Part shown: positions 32,071 through 34,990 of the stretch, piece by piece | Position numbering within the stretch: the first letter of the stretch is position 1 | Layout: each line of letters starts with the position of its first letter | Assembly (NCBI GenBank): GCA_937138395.1 | Contig: CAKZPB010000014.1 | Location: 1-34,990 of the forward strand | Direction of reading: 5' to 3' | DNA from: an uncultured Pseudomonadota bacterium | GTDB taxonomy: Bacteria; Pseudomonadota; Gammaproteobacteria; Xanthomonadales; Wenzhouxiangellaceae | Length of the DNA: 34,990 nucleotides | Made by a program: the position numbers and the translations under genes | The notes under the pieces: model-generated | Told to the model about the DNA's origin: nothing | The model's input: only the letters and a program-made list of their open reading frames with translations | The model's database searches: none

Positions 32071-32892
32071 TCAGGCACCGGCCAGGCGGTGCATTTCCTG
32101 TTCACTGAAGCCCGCCTTGAGGCGTGCTTCGATATTGAAAGGCCCGCGCAGGCCACCGCTGAAGTAGCGATCAAGCAGCTCACTGAATGTGGATTCAGGT
32201 TCCAGACCACGCTGATGGCAATGGTACTTGAACCAGGTGCTGCCAATTTCGACATGGCGTACTTCTTCTTCAAGAATACGCTCCAGGCAGGCAACCGTTG
32301 GCTGATCGCCGGCCTGCTCCAGTTTAGTAATCATGCCCGGCGTCACATCCAGGCCGCGCGCTTCGAGTACGCGCGGCACCAGTGCCATTCGAATCAACAC
32401 GTCATGCGCGGTTTTTTCGGCCATTTCCCAAAGCCCGTTATGCGCCGGAAAATCACCATAGGCGTGGCCGAGCTGAACCAGGCGTGATTCCAGCATCTGG
32501 AAATGGCGCGCCTCGTCGGCCGCCACGCTGAGCCAGTCTCGATAAAACACCGCGGGTTGACCCGAAAACCGGAGCGCAGCATCCAGCGCCAGATTGATCG
32601 CATTGAATTCGATATGAGCCACGGCGTGAATCAGCGCAACGCGCCCCTCCAGTGAGCCCAGACCCCGGCGCGGCACCGCACCGGGCTCGACCAATTCAGG
32701 CTGTGCCGGACGCCCGCAGGGTACTACGGCTCCAGGCCCCGGATCATCCGGCCGCCAATCGTCGTCCTCGATCGATTGCCAGAGTTGAGCAATGCTTTCG
32801 CATTTGCCGGATGGATCTCGCTCGGCCAATGCTCGCTGGGCCAGTGGCCAGCCGCTTGCCTGATCAGCGATCTCGGCGTTAATTGATTGCAT
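32071..32892 (-). CDS. DUF455 ferritin-like di-iron family protein
   Basis: This 273-aa protein is of the DUF455 ferritin-like superfamily, distantly related to the tRNA hydroxylase MiaE. Candidate di-iron ligands are E95 (AHIEFNAINLALD), E127 and H130 (AADEARHFQMLESRL) and E210 and H213 (EEEVRHVEIGSTWF). The N-terminal half includes a Pro/Gly-rich stretch (RPDDPGPGAVVPCGRPAQPE) typical of the family. The ATG at 32892 follows the icd stop by 3 nt; a TTG at 32895 is the alternative. No reaction is established for the family, so an oxygenase-type role is inference. Confidence 0.85.
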   Translation of the reverse strand: MQSINAEIADQASGWPLAQRALAERDPSGKCESIAQLWQSIEDDDWRPDDPGPGAVVPCGRPAQPELVEPGAVPRRGLGSLEGRVALIHAVAHIEFNAINLALDAALRFSGQPAVFYRDWLSVAADEARHFQMLESRLVQLGHAYGDFPAHNGLWEMAEKTAHDVLIRMALVPRVLEARGLDVTPGMITKLEQAGDQPTVACLERILEEEVRHVEIGSTWFKYHCHQRGLEPESTFSELLDRYFSGGLRGPFNIEARLKAGFSEQEMHRLAGA

Positions 32893-32895
32893 CAA

Positions 32896-34149
32896 TCAGC
32901 TGGCCTGAATCGCCTCGATCAAGGCATCGGCAAAGCCGGAGGTCGACACCTCATTGGCATCCGCTCGCTGACGGGCAAAATCATAGGTAACCGTGCCCTG
33001 CACCACAATCTGCTCGAAGGCGCGCTCGATCAAACGACCGACTTCGGGCCAGCCAATGTAATCGAACATCATCACCCCGGAAAACAGCAGGGACGATGGA
33101 TTGACTTTATCCTGACCGGCATATTTCGGTGCCGTACCGTGCGTAGCCTCAAACACCGCCACGTGATCAGCCATGTTGGCTCCGGGCGCAATACCGATCC
33201 CGCCGACCGATGCCGCGGCTGCGTCGGACAGATAGTCGCCGTTCAGATTCATTGTGGCCAGCACATCAAACTCTGCCGGTCGCAGCTGCAGCAGCTGGAA
33301 CATGATGTCAGCAATCCGGTCCTTGATGACAATCTTGCCGGCTGGTCGCTTGCCGTCATGCTTTTCCCAGAGCTCATCTTCGGTGATCGTGACATCGCCA
33401 AACTCCTGTGCCGCAACTTCATAGCCCCACTTGCGAAATGCGCCCTCAGTGAATTTCATGATGTTGCCTTTGTGCACCAGCGTGACCGATTCACGGTTGT
33501 TGTCGATCGCATACTGGATGGCCTTGCGCACCAGGCGCTTGGTCCCGAAAGCCGAGATCGGCTTGACTCCCAGTCCTGCATCGTCGAAGAACTTGGCGCC
33601 CATTTCATTCCTTAAAAAATCGGCAAGCTTCTTGTTTTCCGGGGTACCGGCTTCGAACTCGATTCCAGAATACACATCCTCGGTATTTTCGCGGAAGATG
33701 ACCACGTCGAAATCTTCCGGCTTTTTCAGCGGCGATGGCACGCCCTGGTAATACTTGACCGGTCGAACGCAGGCATACAGGTCCAGCGTCTGGCGGAGAG
33801 AGACATTCAATGAACGAAAGCCCTCGCCGACCGGCGTGGTCAACGGCCCCTTGATCGCAACGTTCAACTCCTTGATGGCATCGAGCGTTTCATCTGGGAA
33901 GTAATCACCGTTATAGATTCCGGATGCTTTTTCACCCAGAAACAGCTCGGCCCAGTGAACTTTGCGGCTCCCACCATAGGCTTTTTCGACAGCTGCATCC
34001 CAAATTTTCAGGCAGGCAGGGGTAATGTCGACACCGATGCCGTCGCCCTCGATAAAACCCAGAATCGGATCATTCGGGACCTTCAGCTGGTCGTGTTCAA
34101 CGCTGATACGCGTACCGGTTTCGGGCAGTTTGACGTGTTGATAGCTCAT
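32896..34149 (-). CDS. icd: NADP-dependent isocitrate dehydrogenase
   Basis: This 417-aa TCA-cycle enzyme oxidatively decarboxylates isocitrate to 2-oxoglutarate. Numbering coincides with E. coli Icd: S113 and N115 in [10 protein letters not shown]160 in RENTEDVY, and the NADP-specifying [15 protein letters not shown] near the C-terminus. S113 is the AceK phosphorylation site in E. coli, so glyoxylate-branch control is possible if aceK exists elsewhere. An AAGGAA ribosome site lies 6-7 nt before the ATG. It heads a tight run with DUF455 (3 nt) and the FAD oxidoreductase (13 nt). Confidence 0.97.
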   Translation of the reverse strand: MSYQHVKLPETGTRISVEHDQLKVPNDPILGFIEGDGIGVDITPACLKIWDAAVEKAYGGSRKVHWAELFLGEKASGIYNGDYFPDETLDAIKELNVAIKGPLTTPVGEGFRSLNVSLRQTLDLYACVRPVKYYQGVPSPLKKPEDFDVVIFRENTEDVYSGIEFEAGTPENKKLADFLRNEMGAKFFDDAGLGVKPISAFGTKRLVRKAIQYAIDNNRESVTLVHKGNIMKFTEGAFRKWGYEVAAQEFGDVTITEDELWEKHDGKRPAGKIVIKDRIADIMFQLLQLRPAEFDVLATMNLNGDYLSDAAAASVGGIGIAPGANMADHVAVFEATHGTAPKYAGQDKVNPSSLLFSGVMMFDYIGWPEVGRLIERAFEQIVVQGTVTYDFARQRADANEVSTSGFADALIEAIQAS

Positions 34150-34191
34150 TTGGAATTCCTTGCTTAACCAAAAAGAAACGACTAATTGGCT

Positions 34192-34200
34192 AGTTTAGCA
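34192..34200 (-). promoter_or_regulatory. Extended -10 promoter of icd
   Basis: TGCTAAACT on the minus strand is an extended -10, close to the TGCTATACT of two other promoters in this window. Transcription would start near 34185 with a leader of about 36 nt that carries the icd ribosome site. No clear -35. Confidence 0.4.
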
Positions 34201-34235
34201 GTCCATCATTTTCGACTTGTGCCTGCCGCATCCCG

Positions 34236-34990
34236 ATGTATTCCGATAAACGACCCGGATTGGTCCGTCCGGGCTCAGTATTTGATCCCGATCTAACTCC
34301 GCGAAAGACGCTCGATCCGGGTCTGGCGGGTGCCGTCGCGCTTTCGATTCTGCTGCATGCGGTTGCGCTGTGGTTGCTGGCACATGCGGCGCTATTTCAG
34401 TATTCAGGGCCGGTGACTGCGCAGCCGATTCATCTATTCGAGCTGGCTCTGATTGAGTCTGCCAGCGTGGCTCCGGCAACCGTCGAGAACACAGTGACAA
34501 CTGAACCAGCACCAATATCACCAACAGAACCCGAAATCGAACCTCCCGAAGTTGCGCGTGAAAGCCCCGCCAAGGAAATCGAGCCGCTCGAAGCCGAAGA
34601 TGATGCATCGCCCGCGCGCGAGCCGATGACGGCCAGAATCAGCGTGGAACAGCTGCGCTCACAGTTATTGAAAACGCTGGAAGCGGCTGAATCAGCGCCC
34701 AGTACGGATTTTCAAGTGGGTCCTGCAGGTGCTTCGAGCAATGGTGAACCAAACCAACTGCTTTCAAGACCGGGCATTCCCGGTATGCCAGACGCCGCAG
34801 GCTGGTTGAATGAGTATGTCGGCCCTGTCAGGCCCTCCATTGAACGATGGGCTGATCCCGGCGGTGCCGTCAATGCCCGAACCGTGCTGTCGAATGGCCA
34901 GGTCATCTGCACCCAGGGCGCAGCGCCGGCACTGGACGGACCGTTCAGCATCGGCTGGCCGCCGGTCGCCATGTCGCGGTTGTGCGGCCG
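34236..34990 (+). CDS. Unrecognised single-pass TonB-like protein, N-terminal part (3' end beyond window)
   Basis: The frame is open from ATG 34236 to the window end (251 codons, no stop). A short basic/acidic cytoplasmic head (YSDKRPGLVRPGS) precedes one membrane helix at about 35-58 (LAGAVALSILLHAVALWLLAHA). A Pro/Glu/Thr-rich periplasmic stretch follows (EPAPISPTEPEIEPPEVARE), then RISVEQLRSQLLKTLEAAE and a more compact segment with one visible cysteine (VICTQGAAP). The layout resembles TonB or TolA-type envelope-spanning proteins, but no TonB C-terminal domain is visible yet. It diverges from icd. The ribosome site is weak, so the start could move slightly. Confidence 0.7.
   Translation, partial: MYSDKRPGLVRPGSVFDPDLTPRKTLDPGLAGAVALSILLHAVALWLLAHAALFQYSGPVTAQPIHLFELALIESASVAPATVENTVTTEPAPISPTEPEIEPPEVARESPAKEIEPLEAEDDASPAREPMTARISVEQLRSQLLKTLEAAESAPSTDFQVGPAGASSNGEPNQLLSRPGIPGMPDAAGWLNEYVGPVRPSIERWADPGGAVNARTVLSNGQVICTQGAAPALDGPFSIGWPPVAMSRLCG

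Noticed and set aside
31218-32108. Plus-strand open frame of 296 codons opposite the FAD oxidoreductase
   Set aside because: It is antisense to a clearly conserved enzyme, has no family features or ribosome site, and long antisense frames are expected at this base composition.
32058-32294. N-terminal extension of the FAD oxidoreductase
   Set aside because: It is the off-frame 3' end of the DUF455 gene. The FAD strand begins at ATG 32057, which has a ribosome site.
1-34990. CRISPR arrays, tRNA or rRNA genes, prophage or integrase genes
   Set aside because: No regularly spaced repeats, cloverleaf-like sequences or phage/integrase motifs were seen on either strand.

Overview
The window reads as ordinary chromosome of a gammaproteobacterium, at moderately high G+C apart from a few A/T-rich spacers. 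The central order yceD-rpmF-plsX-fabH-fabD-fabG-acpP-fabF-(pabB)-pabC-mltG-tmk-holB-pilZ is the classical gammaproteobacterial fatty-acid/envelope/replication cluster. pabB beside pabC, a PIAGT-type PabB like that of Stenotrophomonas, and a PilZ of the type IV pilus class suggest a Xanthomonadales/Chromatiales-side lineage (Wenzhouxiangella-like). That placement is inference, not proof. No tRNA, rRNA, CRISPR array, intact insertion sequence or prophage was seen.

Left end (1-4.0 kb, minus strand): an ECF-type sigma factor overlaps a transmembrane Ser/Thr kinase with a long repeat-rich C-terminus. Downstream is the start of a secreted CSLREA/beta-helix-like protein that runs off the window. A good sigma-70 promoter precedes the sigma gene. 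This is the most plausible dedicated signalling module here. It is followed by a plus-strand hemolysin III/TrhA membrane protein (4.1-4.7 kb), a minus-strand lipase-like hydrolase (4.9-6.4 kb) and the cbpA-cbpM co-chaperone pair (6.5-7.7 kb).

Centre (7.8-20.7 kb, all minus strand): read in the direction of transcription, yceD, rpmF, plsX, fabH, fabD, fabG, acpP, fabF, pabB, pabC, mltG, tmk, holB, pilZ and rarA. Many junctions are ATGA or TGATG overlaps, implying translational coupling. acpP has its own promoter, whose -35 is overlapped by a 17-bp palindrome. maf diverges from yceD.

Right half: a plus-strand beta-oxidation pair, fadJ-like (with a lysine-rich tail) then fadI-like, followed by kbp (BON-LysM) and a hairpin terminator (21.5-25.8 kb). 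On the minus strand folD is coupled to a tripartite TRAP transporter of the TatT-containing type (26.1-30.7 kb). A minus-strand icd, DUF455 ferritin-like, FAD-dependent oxidoreductase operon follows (31.1-34.1 kb). Divergent from icd is the first 755 bases of an unrecognised single-pass, TonB-like protein.

Themes across the window: (1) three genes (trhA, yceD, folD) have a -10 or extended -10 box only 6-8 nt before the start codon and no Shine-Dalgarno sequence, so leaderless or near-leaderless mRNAs are predicted; (2) several housekeeping proteins carry unusual charged or spacer additions (L32 acidic tail, FadJ lysine tail, Maf insertion); (3) palindromes sit at probable control points (upstream of the CSLREA gene, at the acpP -35, at the fadJ -35). 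No clearly new multi-gene system is demonstrable from sequence alone. The sigma-kinase-CSLREA locus and the icd-DUF455-oxidoreductase operon are the best candidates to follow up.
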